Assembly (NCBI RefSeq): GCF_001656035.1
Contig: NZ_CP010029.1
Span: 1,206,885-1,270,884, forward strand
Length of the DNA stretch: 64,000 nt
From: Yersinia entomophaga
Lineage (GTDB): Bacteria > Pseudomonadota > Gammaproteobacteria > Enterobacterales > Enterobacteriaceae
Direction: 5' to 3'
Shown here piece after piece: positions 21,684 to 31,280 of the stretch (position 1 is the stretch's first letter; each line of letters begins with the position of its first letter). The notes under the pieces are model-generated. The model searched no databases. It was not told the DNA's origin and saw only the letters and a list, made by a program, of their open reading frames with translations. The translations under genes were made by a program, and so were the position numbers.

Positions 21684-22089
21684 TTAAGGCTGAATGACGG
21701 GCAAATTAACCAGCAACCGCTCGCCGTTTAACGTCAAAGCAACCTGCGGTGAGCACTGACGTGAAATAGCCGCCAATTGACCGATATCCAAACCATAGGG
21801 TAATTGGACTTCCAGAGATTGAATCCCCTGTTGGCGTGCCAACCGAATTAACCGAATCATATTGGTTTCATCGCTCACCTGTGTAGATAGCACCTGCAAA
21901 GCTAAGGCGGTTAACTGCTCTTGTGGGTTCTTTTCTGATTCAGTTTGAGATTTTTTTTACCACCATGCCGAAGATAGGCATTACACCATAAATCGCATCG
22001 ACAAAACTCCAGCGTTTTTTGCAGGAAGCCGATAGAAATTTCATGTAATCAAAGCAGATGGTTTCGCGCTGTATCCGCTCACTACTCAT
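21684..22089 (-). pseudogene. Hypothetical gene split at an A8 tract
   Basis: The ATG at 22089 (preceded by GAGAGG and AGGGG) opens a 49-residue frame, SSERIQRETICFDYMKFLS on to FGMVVKKISN, that stops at 21940. The frame changes at eight consecutive A on the minus strand (plus-strand T8, 21951-21958). With seven A the reading runs VVKKSQTESEKNPQEQL and on to LLVNLPVIQP, giving one 134-residue protein ending at 21684. Its C-terminal half is a well-formed soluble domain. No family is recognised. Either the extra base is a real mutation, a sequencing error, or the tract allows transcriptional slippage. It lies divergent from rstA. Confidence 0.6.
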
Positions 22090-22341
22090 CCCCTAATCCT
22101 CTCTTAATTCAAAATAGTGTTGGACTACGGCTAAATAGAGACGACGTGACAGTCAGTGTCACCAATATAATGACATAATTCCCTTACTGTTTACCAGACG
22201 GAGCCGACGCTTTAATCATACGAATGAATAATTGCGCGATACAGCTCAAGATTAGACACCAAATCCTCATGGCATTGCCCTCTTCGGCGCGCTATGCTGA
22301 ATTCCGTCACTTTTATCGCAGATTCTTATAGACCGGGAAAC

Positions 22342-23067
22342 ATGACTAAAATTGTTTTTGTCGAAGACGACCCAGAAGTCGGAAAGTTGATTGCCGCCTA
22401 TTTAGGCAAACATGATATTGACGTTCTGATTGAGCCGCGAGGCGACACCGCGCAGGACTTTATTACCGAGCAACAGCCGGATTTAGTGCTGTTGGATATT
22501 ATGTTGCCGGGTAAAGACGGTATGACGCTTTGCCGGGATCTGCGTCCTCATTATGATGGCCCGATAGTCCTGCTGACCTCATTGGATAGTGATATGAACC
22601 ATATCCTATCGCTGGAAATGGGTGCGAATGATTATATTCTGAAAACTACGCCACCTGCCGTTTTGCTGGCGCGGCTGCGTTTACATTTACGCCAACGGCA
22701 AAGCCAGAGCAAAGAGCCACAGGTAGCCACGCTGACCAATCAAAACGCGATTCGCTTCGGCCTGCTCTGTATCGATCCAGTTAATCGTCAGGTCAATCTG
22801 GGTCAGGAGGAAATTACGCTTTCCACGTCAGACTTCGATTTACTTTGGGAACTGGCCACCCACGCCGGTATTATTATGGATCGGGAAATCTTATTAAAAA
22901 GTCTGCGCGGCGTCAGCTATGACGGAATGGATCGCAGTATCGACGTGGCAATCTCTCGTTTACGTCGCAAACTTTACGATAATACGCTGGAGCCATTCCG
23001 CATTAAAACCGTGCGTAATAAAGGTTACCTGTTTGCTCCTAACGCCTGGGAATCCGTCCAACAATGA
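22342..23067 (+). CDS. rstA: Response regulator RstA
   Basis: An OmpR/PhoB-family response regulator of 241 residues (E. coli 239). The receiver domain has the acidic pair EDD at 8-10, the phosphoacceptor Asp52 in LLDIMLPGKDG and Lys near residue 100; the C-terminal winged helix has DRSIDVAISRLRRKL. The ATG at 22342 follows CGGGAAA and aligns with E. coli; the open frame to 22294 is not used. Its last codons overlap rstB (ATGA). In E. coli RstA is activated under PhoPQ control and regulates asr and csgD; asr with an RstA box lies at 35.9 kb. Confidence 0.95.
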   Translation: MTKIVFVEDDPEVGKLIAAYLGKHDIDVLIEPRGDTAQDFITEQQPDLVLLDIMLPGKDGMTLCRDLRPHYDGPIVLLTSLDSDMNHILSLEMGANDYILKTTPPAVLLARLRLHLRQRQSQSKEPQVATLTNQNAIRFGLLCIDPVNRQVNLGQEEITLSTSDFDLLWELATHAGIIMDREILLKSLRGVSYDGMDRSIDVAISRLRRKLYDNTLEPFRIKTVRNKGYLFAPNAWESVQQ

Positions 23068-24386
23068 GAAAACTATTCATACAGTTTTTCTTATTGCTGT
23101 TTGTCTGCTTTATGGTGATGGCGATGCTGGTCGGGCTGGTTTATAAAGTCACCGCCGAACGCGCTGGGCGCCAGTCTTTAGACGACTTGATGAAAAGCTC
23201 GCTGTCATTGATGCGCAGTGAACTGAGAGAAATCCCCCTGCGTGACTGGAATAAAACCATCGAAACGCTGGATTTGAATCTTTCGTTTGAACTGCATATT
23301 GAACCGCTGGATAAACGAGATTTAGGGCCACGCCTGAATAAACGACTGCGGGCAGGAGAGATCATCGCTTTAGACGATGAGTACTCATTCTTGCAGCGAA
23401 TTCCGCGCAGTCATTATGTATTGGTGGTCGGACCGGTTCCGTATTTATTCTATTTACATCAAATGCGGCTGTTGGATCTGGCTCTGCTGATTTTAATCGG
23501 TATGTCGCTGGCGTTGCCGGTTTTCCTGTGGATGCGCCCGCACTGGAAAGATCTGCTACAGCTAGAAAACGCTGCCCAGCGGCTGGGTTCCGGACATTTA
23601 GATGAACGGACGCACTTTGATCCGACTTCCAGTCTGAATCGTCTCGGCGTCGCTTTTAATCAGATGGCGGATAACATCAGCACTCTGATTGCCAGTAAAA
23701 AACTGCTGATTGACGGCATAGCCCACGAGTTGCGCACCCCGTTGGTTCGTTTGCGCTACCGTTTAGCCATGAGTGAAAATCTGAGCGAAACAGAGCAACT
23801 GGCATTAAACCGGGATATCGGTCAGTTGGAATCATTGATAGACGAACTATTGACTTATGCTCGTCTGGATCGCCCTCAGGTTTCTCTTAATCTGGAGCCA
23901 ATAGATTTACCGACCTGGCTGCAAACTAAAGTCGAAGATATGCGCCTGATTCACCGCGAGCGAGAAATCGCGCTGGATATTCCGCACAGTGGCGATTTTG
24001 GTGCGGTGGATTTACGCCTAATGGAACGAGTGCTGGATAATTTGGTGAATAACGCCCTGTGCTACTCCAATCAGCGTTTGCGCATCGGCCTGTGGTTCGA
24101 CGGCGATGAAGCTTGTCTGCAGGTTGAAGACGATGGTCCCGGCATTCCGCCGGATGAACGCACCAAAGTGTTTGAGCCTTTTGTCCGCTTAGATCCAAGT
24201 CGCGATCGCGCGACCGGCGGCTGCGGTTTAGGCCTGGCAATCGTTCACTCCATCGCGCAGGCTTATCAGGGACGCGTTTTTGTAGAAAGCAGTTCTTTGG
24301 GCGGCGCGAGCTTCCGTTTCTGCTGGCCAGTCAAAGATTACTACAGTTTATCCGTAGATTCAGACGCAGTATCAGATAAAAAATAA
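23064..24386 (+). CDS. rstB: Sensor histidine kinase RstB
   Basis: Membrane histidine kinase partner of RstA, 440 residues (E. coli 433). A membrane segment at 3-25, a periplasmic domain, a second segment near 135-155, HAMP (RLGSGHLDER and following), the H-box IDGIAHELRTPLVRLRYRL, the N-box ERVLDNLVNNALCYS and the G boxes VEDDGPGIP and GCGLGLAIVHSIA are all seen. Translationally coupled to rstA through a 4-bp overlap. Confidence 0.96.
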   Translation: MRKLFIQFFLLLFVCFMVMAMLVGLVYKVTAERAGRQSLDDLMKSSLSLMRSELREIPLRDWNKTIETLDLNLSFELHIEPLDKRDLGPRLNKRLRAGEIIALDDEYSFLQRIPRSHYVLVVGPVPYLFYLHQMRLLDLALLILIGMSLALPVFLWMRPHWKDLLQLENAAQRLGSGHLDERTHFDPTSSLNRLGVAFNQMADNISTLIASKKLLIDGIAHELRTPLVRLRYRLAMSENLSETEQLALNRDIGQLESLIDELLTYARLDRPQVSLNLEPIDLPTWLQTKVEDMRLIHREREIALDIPHSGDFGAVDLRLMERVLDNLVNNALCYSNQRLRIGLWFDGDEACLQVEDDGPGIPPDERTKVFEPFVRLDPSRDRATGGCGLGLAIVHSIAQAYQGRVFVESSSLGGASFRFCWPVKDYYSLSVDSDAVSDKK

Positions 24387-24433
24387 ATAGCAAAAAAACG
24401 TTGATTATCATCGGTTAACTAATGGAGTGCCCT

Positions 24434-25915
24434 ATGATCACAGCCTATCATCAGCTGCGCAGCACCTTCACTCGCCTGTCTCGTTTTGAACATCTCTCGG
24501 CTATTGCCGGCTGGGACATGCAAACCATGATGCCCCCTAAAGGCAATTTGGCTCGCTCAGAGGCCTTGGCCGAGCTAAACGTGCTGCATCACCAAATTCT
24601 GACCGCGCCACAGGTCGGCCAATGGCTTGAGCAGGCGGAACAGGAAACTCTGAACGATATTGAGAAAGCGAATCTGCGCGAAATGCGTCGCCACTACGAT
24701 AACGCGGTACTGGTGCCAGAAAGTTTGGTTGAAGCGAAATCGCTGGCAGGCGCGCGTTGTGAACATGCCTGGCGTCAGCAACGCATCAATAATGATTGGG
24801 CGGGCTTTGCAGAAAATCTGCGAGAAGTGGTGAAACTTAGTCGTCAGGAGGCCGAGATCCGTGCGCAGGCTGCCGGCACATCTCGCTACGATGCGTTATT
24901 AAACCTGTATGAGCCGGGTTTACGCAGCAGCGATTTGGATCGTATTTTTGGTGATTTAAAGCAATGGTTACCAGATTTGCTGCAAAAAGCGATCGTCAAG
25001 CAGGCTAAACAACCACATTTAACACCAGTCGGCCCATTTGATTTAGAGAAACAGCGCCAGCTTAGCCTGAGTGTCATGGCGCTACTTGGTTTTGATTTTG
25101 ACGGTGGCCGGGTTGATGTTAGCGTACATCCTTTCTGCGGCGGTGTTCCGCAAGATGTACGTATCACTACACGTTATAACGAGAAAGAATTCACTAGCGC
25201 CCTGATGGGGATCGTTCACGAAACGGGGCACGCCCGCTATGAACAGAATTTACCGCGCGAATGGTTAGGCCAACCTATTTCTCATGCTCGCTCCACGGCG
25301 ATACATGAATCTCAAAGCTTGCTATTTGAGATGCAATTGGCACGTAGCGACGAGTTTCTAAAGCTTTTGCTCCCCCTTGCTATCAAGCACTTTGGCGAAC
25401 AAGCGGCGTTAACCGAGGACAACTTTATTGCGCTTAATCAGCGTGTTGAAGCCGGTTTTATTCGGGTGGATGCCGATGAGGTTAGCTATCCGGCTCATGT
25501 GATTTTGCGTTACGAAATCGAAAAAGCGCTGATCGAAGGCGAAATTGAGGTTGAGGACATTCCGGCACAGTGGAATGAAAAAATGCAGCGTTATTTGGGG
25601 CTAAATACCGAGGGCAACTATCGCAACGGCTGCATGCAAGATATTCACTGGACCGACGGGGCTTTTGGCTATTTCCCAACTTATACCTTGGGCGCAATGT
25701 ATGCCGCTCAATTATTCCAAACGGCTCGTGAAGCGATTCCAAATCTGGATCAACAAATTGGTAATGGCGATCTCAGCGCCTTATTCGCTTGGTTGCAGCA
25801 AAATATCTGGCAGCACGGTAGCCGTTATCTCACCGACGAGTTGATAATTAAAGCCACGGGCGAAACTCTTAATCCGCGTTTCTTCCGTCAGCACTTAGAG
25901 CGCCGTTATCTCTAA
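24434..25915 (+). CDS. Carboxypeptidase Taq-type metallopeptidase (M32)
   Basis: A 493-residue thermostable-carboxypeptidase-family (M32) protein, probably cytoplasmic, which removes C-terminal residues from peptides. The metal motif is HETGHARYEQ with the Glu-rich third ligand in STAIHESQSLLFE, and DPFTQ-like features are replaced by HPFCGGVPQDVRITTRY. The ATG at 24434 is preferred: the ATG at 24422 has no Shine-Dalgarno, while the bases over it (TGGAG) serve the second ATG. Not in the E. coli K-12 order at this place (tus follows rstB there). Confidence 0.92.
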   Translation: MITAYHQLRSTFTRLSRFEHLSAIAGWDMQTMMPPKGNLARSEALAELNVLHHQILTAPQVGQWLEQAEQETLNDIEKANLREMRRHYDNAVLVPESLVEAKSLAGARCEHAWRQQRINNDWAGFAENLREVVKLSRQEAEIRAQAAGTSRYDALLNLYEPGLRSSDLDRIFGDLKQWLPDLLQKAIVKQAKQPHLTPVGPFDLEKQRQLSLSVMALLGFDFDGGRVDVSVHPFCGGVPQDVRITTRYNEKEFTSALMGIVHETGHARYEQNLPREWLGQPISHARSTAIHESQSLLFEMQLARSDEFLKLLLPLAIKHFGEQAALTEDNFIALNQRVEAGFIRVDADEVSYPAHVILRYEIEKALIEGEIEVEDIPAQWNEKMQRYLGLNTEGNYRNGCMQDIHWTDGAFGYFPTYTLGAMYAAQLFQTAREAIPNLDQQIGNGDLSALFAWLQQNIWQHGSRYLTDELIIKATGETLNPRFFRQHLERRYL

Positions 25916-26557
25916 ATCTTGCCTCAGGCCGCCTGAAAATGGCGGCCATGCTTTGCCCCTGGCATTCATAAATTATTTAATAACAACCACTCACACTAAT
26001 TTTTAATGCTAATCGCACAGCCGAACGTCTAATACAAACAAGATTTAAACAAAATCCCGTTTCCCCTGTGAAATCCCCTAAACCCCTAAATTGGATATTT
26101 ACACACCAAGACAGAACGCCATATTGAGCAGCTTGGGGGCTACCTAACTGCCCTGCTACTATCTGCAGGACTTTTAGGCGTTGTTATATTCCCCGATTAT
26201 TTGTTAATCGCAAAAGCTTCAGATGGCATTATTTGAACTAAAGCACGCTGTATGTTGTAACTAAAATGAGATTCGAAGTGATGAAGTTATGCTTTAGCAT
26301 CATCAACTCTTGGCTATGTGCAGAAAATGCAGAAAAGTACGATGGGTAAGCTTTTACTCTTCAGAGGCGTAAATTGCGTCGCTTGATTTGTCATTATATT
26401 TGATAGAGCTGCTTAGTTAGACTGATAAGAGAGGTTCCGGGGTTAGTTCGAAATTTAAGCGGGTAAAACTATCAGCCCACAAATTCCTTTGTTTACCTCA
26501 GTTAATGCTCGATATTTATTTTTCGATGCCCCCTCCCCGCACCTCTTTAAATAAGAA
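25916..26557. other. Long intergenic stretch with a hairpin and a possible gene scrap
   Basis: A perfect 7-bp stem GGCCGCC/GGCGGCC (25927-25947) just after the carboxypeptidase stop is a weak terminator (ATGCTTTG follows). At 26090-26236 an open frame without a start codon reads EQLGGYLTALLLSAGLLGVV and then IFPDYLLIAKASDGII, a hydrophobic segment that could be the scrap of a small membrane protein. Nothing else is supported. Confidence 0.35.
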
Positions 26558-26593
26558 TGGCCATCCCTGATAGAGATAATCGAGGGATGGCCA
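26552..26593 (-). terminator. Terminator of the StcE-like gene
   Basis: A perfect 11-bp stem TGGCCATCCCT/AGGGATGGCCA with a 14-nt loop, followed on the minus strand by TTCTTATTT, 50 bp beyond the stop codon. Confidence 0.7.
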
Positions 26594-26643
26594 GAGTCTT
26601 AGATTAGATTTATTACAGTATCCAGTATGGCATCAAACTCTGT

Positions 26644-28965
26644 TTACAATGCCACCCCATTAACACTGAATTCCAGGTTGGATGTTGGTTTAGCAATATC
26701 AATGGACGATACCTCCACGCCGCCGACAAAAATAGATGCTTTTATCGGATTCAAACCTTCCTCTACGTTAATGTGGAATTTGTTCATACAGGTGGCATCA
26801 ATGCGGTTAGCAGAGAGTTTGAATTGCTGAACGACCCCACCTTCGAATTGTACTTCGAGATAACAAATATTGGCTCGGTTACCGTCACCTTGATAAACCA
26901 TACCGAATGAACCATGTAATGCCGGGAAGATATAACTGCTCAGCGCCCCCTGAGGATCGTAATAACCAACCAATGTAGTGACCGCTACCCCTTGTTTATA
27001 TGGACGTTTGGCTTCGCTCAGCGAGTAATCGGCAACTTCCAACCAAGTTTTACCATTAGATAAATAAACGGTGTTGTGGTTATAGGCAATGGTATAGAGC
27101 TGGTTATTCACATGAAGCAAAGAAGTAGAGTTAGTTACGTTTTTAACTCGTACGGCTTTACCTTTATTCTCCTCTGTAGCAATAGGAATATAAATATCCT
27201 TAGCAAAACTCTTATTTTTAAACGACACGGTAATCAGATCATGGCGTTCAAGTAATGCCGTCATTGATGCCATGGTAACTTCTGAAGGCGCTGCATCTTT
27301 ATTTGACTTGGTTTCCACCCGGTTTTCCCAAGGTTCCATTGTTTGAGTCGTGGCATTCCACTTATTAAAACCGGTAGGCGAATGGCGATCAAATACGGCT
27401 TTATTCTCCAGGAAAGTTTGAATTTTTGATAACGAATAAGGTGTATGCAGGGTAAAAGCATTACTTTGCATATACATTGGCGAACCACTCGCCATCGCAT
27501 CGCGACCAAAACTGTGCCCGGCAAAAGGTGCTGCGCATTGCTCATCCTGACAGGTTGGTTTGTTGCTGATTGTATTTTCGAAGTTAGGGATGAACTGATC
27601 GTTATCGCTGTCCCAACCCCAGCAGGAGTTTGGCTTATCCGGAGCCTGATGAATAGAACCCGCGTATCCGTTTGGATAATGTCCTAAACCGTAGTTATGG
27701 CCAACTTCATGGCTGAACTCATTCCCAATACTGCTTTCCAGGGTCACAATACCGCCGCCGCCGGATAAACCATGTACGATAATCCCATTGACGTACTTAC
27801 CAATGGAATTATGCGCAGTAAGCTGTGCGGTACTGTACGGATGGCCGTTTTCCCCTTTCCCTTGTGAGGAGTTGATACCGTAGTTAGCATTATTAATACC
27901 GATGGAAATCAGTTCTTTACCAATGCGCTGACGCATTGTTCCCTCATAAACGCCACCGGTGCTTGGATCGTAATCGGTTAGCAGCACACCTTCCGGCAAC
28001 ATCACTTCTTTGAAATACTGCGGTTCGTACTGTGAAACGATCAGTCGGCTCAATGGAACCTGTTGGAAATACTGGCGATGATATTCATTTTTTTTCTGGA
28101 ATTCGAATGCGTTGCGATACGGCGTTAACATACCTAAATCAATGGTGTGGATAATTAACTCGTTCGACGCCCCAACCTGGATATTACCAAGTTGGCCGTG
28201 TTTGCCGTTATGTTCAAAATCAAGCTGAATACCTGGAACGATTTTTTCAAACGGAATAATGACCGACCAGAAGCCTTCACCAAAAGAAATCTGGCTATAT
28301 TTCACATCATCCAGACTGTACCAAGAACCTTTATAATTACGCAGCACTATGGTCAGACCACGATTCAGCGTAACTTTTTTACCTGAGTAGTGGATAAATG
28401 AATTATATCCGGCATTCGAGGAGAAAGTGACTAATTTACCATCCAGTTCATCCGCAACAGGCATATAAAAATCTTTAATCCAACCACCATCTCGAGTGCT
28501 GATCTTTAAACTGTTATTGGTAGAAAGAATGGATTTAATCTGATTACCTTGCGTATCATTTTGTAGTTTATTCAGCTCGGCCTGACCAGAAATGGATTTG
28601 TCATAAACTGCCGGTTCAATAAAGTCATCTTCACTGCCGTTGAAGTCTTTAATCTGCTCAACCAGCCGCGTCAAGTCCTTGGGCGGACGCAGGGTGTAAG
28701 TGCCAGCCACCTGATTTTCCGCATCTTTCAGAGTCAAAGTGACCGGAATAGCCTCGTCAATCTCTTGTTTTGATTTAAACAGGACCATAGTTTTCTTATG
28801 CGATGTTAAATGCGGCTGAATATCATCGTTAAGATGTTTACCAGCCGGAATCACACTGTTCTGTACAAAAAGAATAGAGGCAGAAAGCTCCCCACCGAGA
28901 TCGCTTGGAAAATCGTTGTTATTAAATGTAATAACGTTTTTTTTGTCGGTCGTTGTCTTTTCCAT
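26644..28965 (-). CDS. M66 zinc metalloprotease, StcE/TagA-like
   Basis: A 773-residue homologue of StcE, the secreted mucin-type O-glycoprotein protease of enterohaemorrhagic E. coli. Similarity runs from the N-terminal strands (QPHLTSHKKTMVL) through MLPEGVLLTDYDPSTGG and TMRQRIGKELISIGI to FHINVEEG and SVNGVAL. The metzincin-type motif HEVGHNYGLGH is at residues 419-429. Two features differ from StcE: there is no signal peptide, the chain starting EKTTTDKKNVITFNNNDFP, and the C-terminal domain of about 100 residues with a disulfide is absent. The ATG at 28965 is preceded by AAGG; the open frame to 29037 adds nothing like a signal sequence. Its export route is therefore unclear. Confidence 0.9.
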   Translation of the reverse strand: MEKTTTDKKNVITFNNNDFPSDLGGELSASILFVQNSVIPAGKHLNDDIQPHLTSHKKTMVLFKSKQEIDEAIPVTLTLKDAENQVAGTYTLRPPKDLTRLVEQIKDFNGSEDDFIEPAVYDKSISGQAELNKLQNDTQGNQIKSILSTNNSLKISTRDGGWIKDFYMPVADELDGKLVTFSSNAGYNSFIHYSGKKVTLNRGLTIVLRNYKGSWYSLDDVKYSQISFGEGFWSVIIPFEKIVPGIQLDFEHNGKHGQLGNIQVGASNELIIHTIDLGMLTPYRNAFEFQKKNEYHRQYFQQVPLSRLIVSQYEPQYFKEVMLPEGVLLTDYDPSTGGVYEGTMRQRIGKELISIGINNANYGINSSQGKGENGHPYSTAQLTAHNSIGKYVNGIIVHGLSGGGGIVTLESSIGNEFSHEVGHNYGLGHYPNGYAGSIHQAPDKPNSCWGWDSDNDQFIPNFENTISNKPTCQDEQCAAPFAGHSFGRDAMASGSPMYMQSNAFTLHTPYSLSKIQTFLENKAVFDRHSPTGFNKWNATTQTMEPWENRVETKSNKDAAPSEVTMASMTALLERHDLITVSFKNKSFAKDIYIPIATEENKGKAVRVKNVTNSTSLLHVNNQLYTIAYNHNTVYLSNGKTWLEVADYSLSEAKRPYKQGVAVTTLVGYYDPQGALSSYIFPALHGSFGMVYQGDGNRANICYLEVQFEGGVVQQFKLSANRIDATCMNKFHINVEEGLNPIKASIFVGGVEVSSIDIAKPTSNLEFSVNGVAL

Positions 28966-29621
28966 TTTTAATACCTTATTTAATTGATGTTTTTTTTCAC
29001 AGAGTAATAGTCTTGGGCCAATATCTACCCTTCCCATCCACAGATATTAACTTGCGTATTATCATCTACTGCCAGTTAATTCCGCGGCATCAAGTAAATT
29101 GCATAACACCAGATAGAATTAGACTGAACTGATTGCTGCGGCATTCCCTAGCAGATAAATAAATTAATTTTATTATTAATTGTAAATAATAAACTCCTTA
29201 TCATTTCGCTTGGGAGTTAACAGCCTACTCCAATAAATCCGATAATATGATTTAATTGTCTTTCTCAGTTAAAAAATAACTGAGCGAGTGTAACTTACAA
29301 ATAAACATTGAGTGCAGTCAGAAATTATCGGGGTAAATAAGAATATGACTTCTCAACTCCATTAATTTTGATGGGATGATTTGCATACGGCTAGAACAAC
29401 AAAAATTGTTCTCTGAAACCAAGCAAAAAGACTCACGTATAATTGGGTGTTGGCTGGCCGGATGCTCTGATAAATGTTTATCTCGTCTTTGATAAAATTT
29501 ATTATCACTATCGCGCTATTTACGCTAAAGAGATTCTAAAAGATACCGATAAGTCATAGTGTAGCTTACATGGCGTCGCCTTAGGCGCTCGTTTTTTATT
29601 CGACCTGAGCAGGCCTTAAGA
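28966..29621. other. AT-rich divergent intergenic region
   Basis: 656 bp between the StcE-like gene and the divergent coiled-coil gene. Very AT-rich, with no coding-like frame, RNA gene or recognisable operator. The promoters of both genes must lie here. Confidence 0.5.
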
Positions 29622-30236
29622 ATGGAACAGGTGTTACCCTCAACGATAGAACTAACGCCCAGATCGGAGAAGATAGTGCCTTATTCTGCTCATGCGCAAT
29701 TATCAACGCGAAACAGGGATAGCACAGAAAGTAACTTGCTGATAACAGAAAAAATCGACAACAAAGATTCTGGCTATTTGACGTGGCAGAAATCGATCGG
29801 TGATTCACTGAGTGACCTTTACCAGTTATCTGATGCTCAGACAAAACAAATTCAAGAACAAAATGAGCAGCATAGATTGCGTATTCACGCGCTGTGGCAA
29901 GATATGGAAAGTCATATTTTTCAACATAATAGAGAATACAGCCAGCAATTATTGTCCTATCAGGATAAAGTGCAAAAATCGCTAATTGAATTTGCCCAAC
30001 AAAACCAGTGTGATGCTCAAAATTACAATACAAAGATGGCTGAAGCGTTAGAAATACGATTTAGTCGGTTAAACCGTCAATTGGAATTAAGTAATCTGGC
30101 TTTGGATAAACAAATTAGCCAACAGCATCGTATTACCAGAAAAATGACGCTGGCATTAGGCCTGAATATTCTATTTTCATTTATGTTACTGATGACATTT
30201 TTTTATCAACATCTCGGCTGGTTAACCATGCAGTAA
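29622..30236 (+). CDS. Hypothetical coiled-coil protein with C-terminal membrane anchor
   Basis: A 204-residue protein without a recognised family. Residues 1-60 are polar and probably disordered. Residues 65-170 form a Gln/Leu-rich helical region with heptad-like spacing (LYQLSDAQTKQIQEQNEQHR, then LEIRFSRLNRQLELSNLALD) typical of a coiled coil. Residues 177-197 (LALGLNILFSFMLLMTFFYQ) are the only membrane segment, so it looks tail-anchored with the N terminus in the cytoplasm. The ATG is preceded by AGG at 9 nt. It faces the StcE-like gene and has its own terminator. Function unknown. Confidence 0.65.
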   Translation: MEQVLPSTIELTPRSEKIVPYSAHAQLSTRNRDSTESNLLITEKIDNKDSGYLTWQKSIGDSLSDLYQLSDAQTKQIQEQNEQHRLRIHALWQDMESHIFQHNREYSQQLLSYQDKVQKSLIEFAQQNQCDAQNYNTKMAEALEIRFSRLNRQLELSNLALDKQISQQHRITRKMTLALGLNILFSFMLLMTFFYQHLGWLTMQ

Positions 30237-30256
30237 TTCAATATTAGAACAGAAAT

Positions 30257-30283
30257 GGCCCATATAAATATGAGCCTTTTTTA
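30257..30283 (+). terminator. Terminator after the coiled-coil gene
   Basis: Stem GGCCCATAT/ATATGAGCC with one mismatch, followed by six T; it lies 20 bp past the stop and faces the convergent TonB-like gene. Confidence 0.7.
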
Positions 30284-30300
30284 TCAATTTTGTCTTAGCA

Positions 30301-31152
30301 TTAATTCCGCAGTTCGCGTAAGTCAAAACGAACAGGAATAGTAATGCTGATTTCTTTTCGATTAGCCATTATTTCCTCCGGCGCTGGCGGTAAAGGTTGC
30401 GCACGCTTAGGCAGAGCCAAAGCTTCATTATCCAACGAGTCAACGCCGCTGCTTTTCATTAAGCGAGTCGCTGAAACCAGCCCTGCTTTATCCAGCGTAA
30501 CGCGTACCAGCACGATACCCTGCCGACTCTGGCGCACCGCAATGGGCGGGTAACGCTTATGGCGGCTAAGGTGTCCCAGCATTAGGCTACTCCAGTCAGG
30601 TATGCCTTGGGTCTGCGCAAAACTGTCACTGGTGTAAGGCGCGGCGATACGTTGCTCTGCTGCGCTCGGAGGCGCGCTGGTTGCTTCGGCTGACGGCGTA
30701 GTACTTGGTAACGAGTCCAGTGAGGGCGCATTATCGTTTTGCGTTTCACGACGCTGACTTACCGGTTTCGGTTTTTCTATGACCTTATTTTTCGCTGCCA
30801 ATATTGCGGGCTTCATCGCTTCCGGCGCTGCCGGCTGCACGCTTTCCTGCCGTTCCGTTTCTGATTTCACGCTGGATTCCGGCGCAGATAGCACTTTGGG
30901 CGGCCCCATAGGGACATCATTTGGCGCGGGGACGGATTCTATTTTGTCTGCCAATACCAGCATCAACGCCGGTGGCGGCGCGGCGGTAACCGAATCCGCA
31001 GCAACATAATGATAAGCCAGCCAGCAGATCAGGCCGCCGTGTAACAGTAAAGCCAGAACGGTGCTACCACTCCAACGAACACGCTCCCGGCCACGCATAG
31101 GCATCATGGCAATATCTGACGGCGCCGACAGGCTATTTTTAGTGGTTTGCAT
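30301..31152 (-). CDS. TonB-family energy transducer (HasB-like)
   Basis: A 283-residue TonB-like protein: cytoplasmic start, one membrane segment (about 28-48, VLALLLHGGLICWLAYHYV), a Pro/Ala/Lys/Glu-rich periplasmic spacer (50-190) and a C-terminal TonB domain with HLSRHKRYPPIAVRQSRQGI and VRVTLDKAGLV. The HSR-YP and SSGVDSLDNEAL features are diagnostic. Lying with an ECF sigma, an anti-sigma and a HasR-like receptor, it is probably the dedicated transducer of that receptor, as HasB is for HasR in Serratia. AGGA precedes the ATG. The main chromosomal tonB is expected elsewhere. Confidence 0.88.
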   Translation of the reverse strand: MQTTKNSLSAPSDIAMMPMRGRERVRWSGSTVLALLLHGGLICWLAYHYVAADSVTAAPPPALMLVLADKIESVPAPNDVPMGPPKVLSAPESSVKSETERQESVQPAAPEAMKPAILAAKNKVIEKPKPVSQRRETQNDNAPSLDSLPSTTPSAEATSAPPSAAEQRIAAPYTSDSFAQTQGIPDWSSLMLGHLSRHKRYPPIAVRQSRQGIVLVRVTLDKAGLVSATRLMKSSGVDSLDNEALALPKRAQPLPPAPEEIMANRKEISITIPVRFDLRELRN

Positions 31153-31280
31153 TGTTTTCCTGCTTGGGTAAGAAAGGATAACGAGGTAACTACAAAGAAG
31201 GTCACTTGAGTTGGCTATTTGGGCAGTAAAAAAATAAAAACAGTATAAACATTGGTAGATTAGTTATTCGTCAGCATAAT

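Noticed and set aside
22090..22341. PhoP box upstream of rstA, expected from E. coli
   Set aside because: Only one TGTTTA half-site (near 22189) is visible without a second copy at the right spacing.
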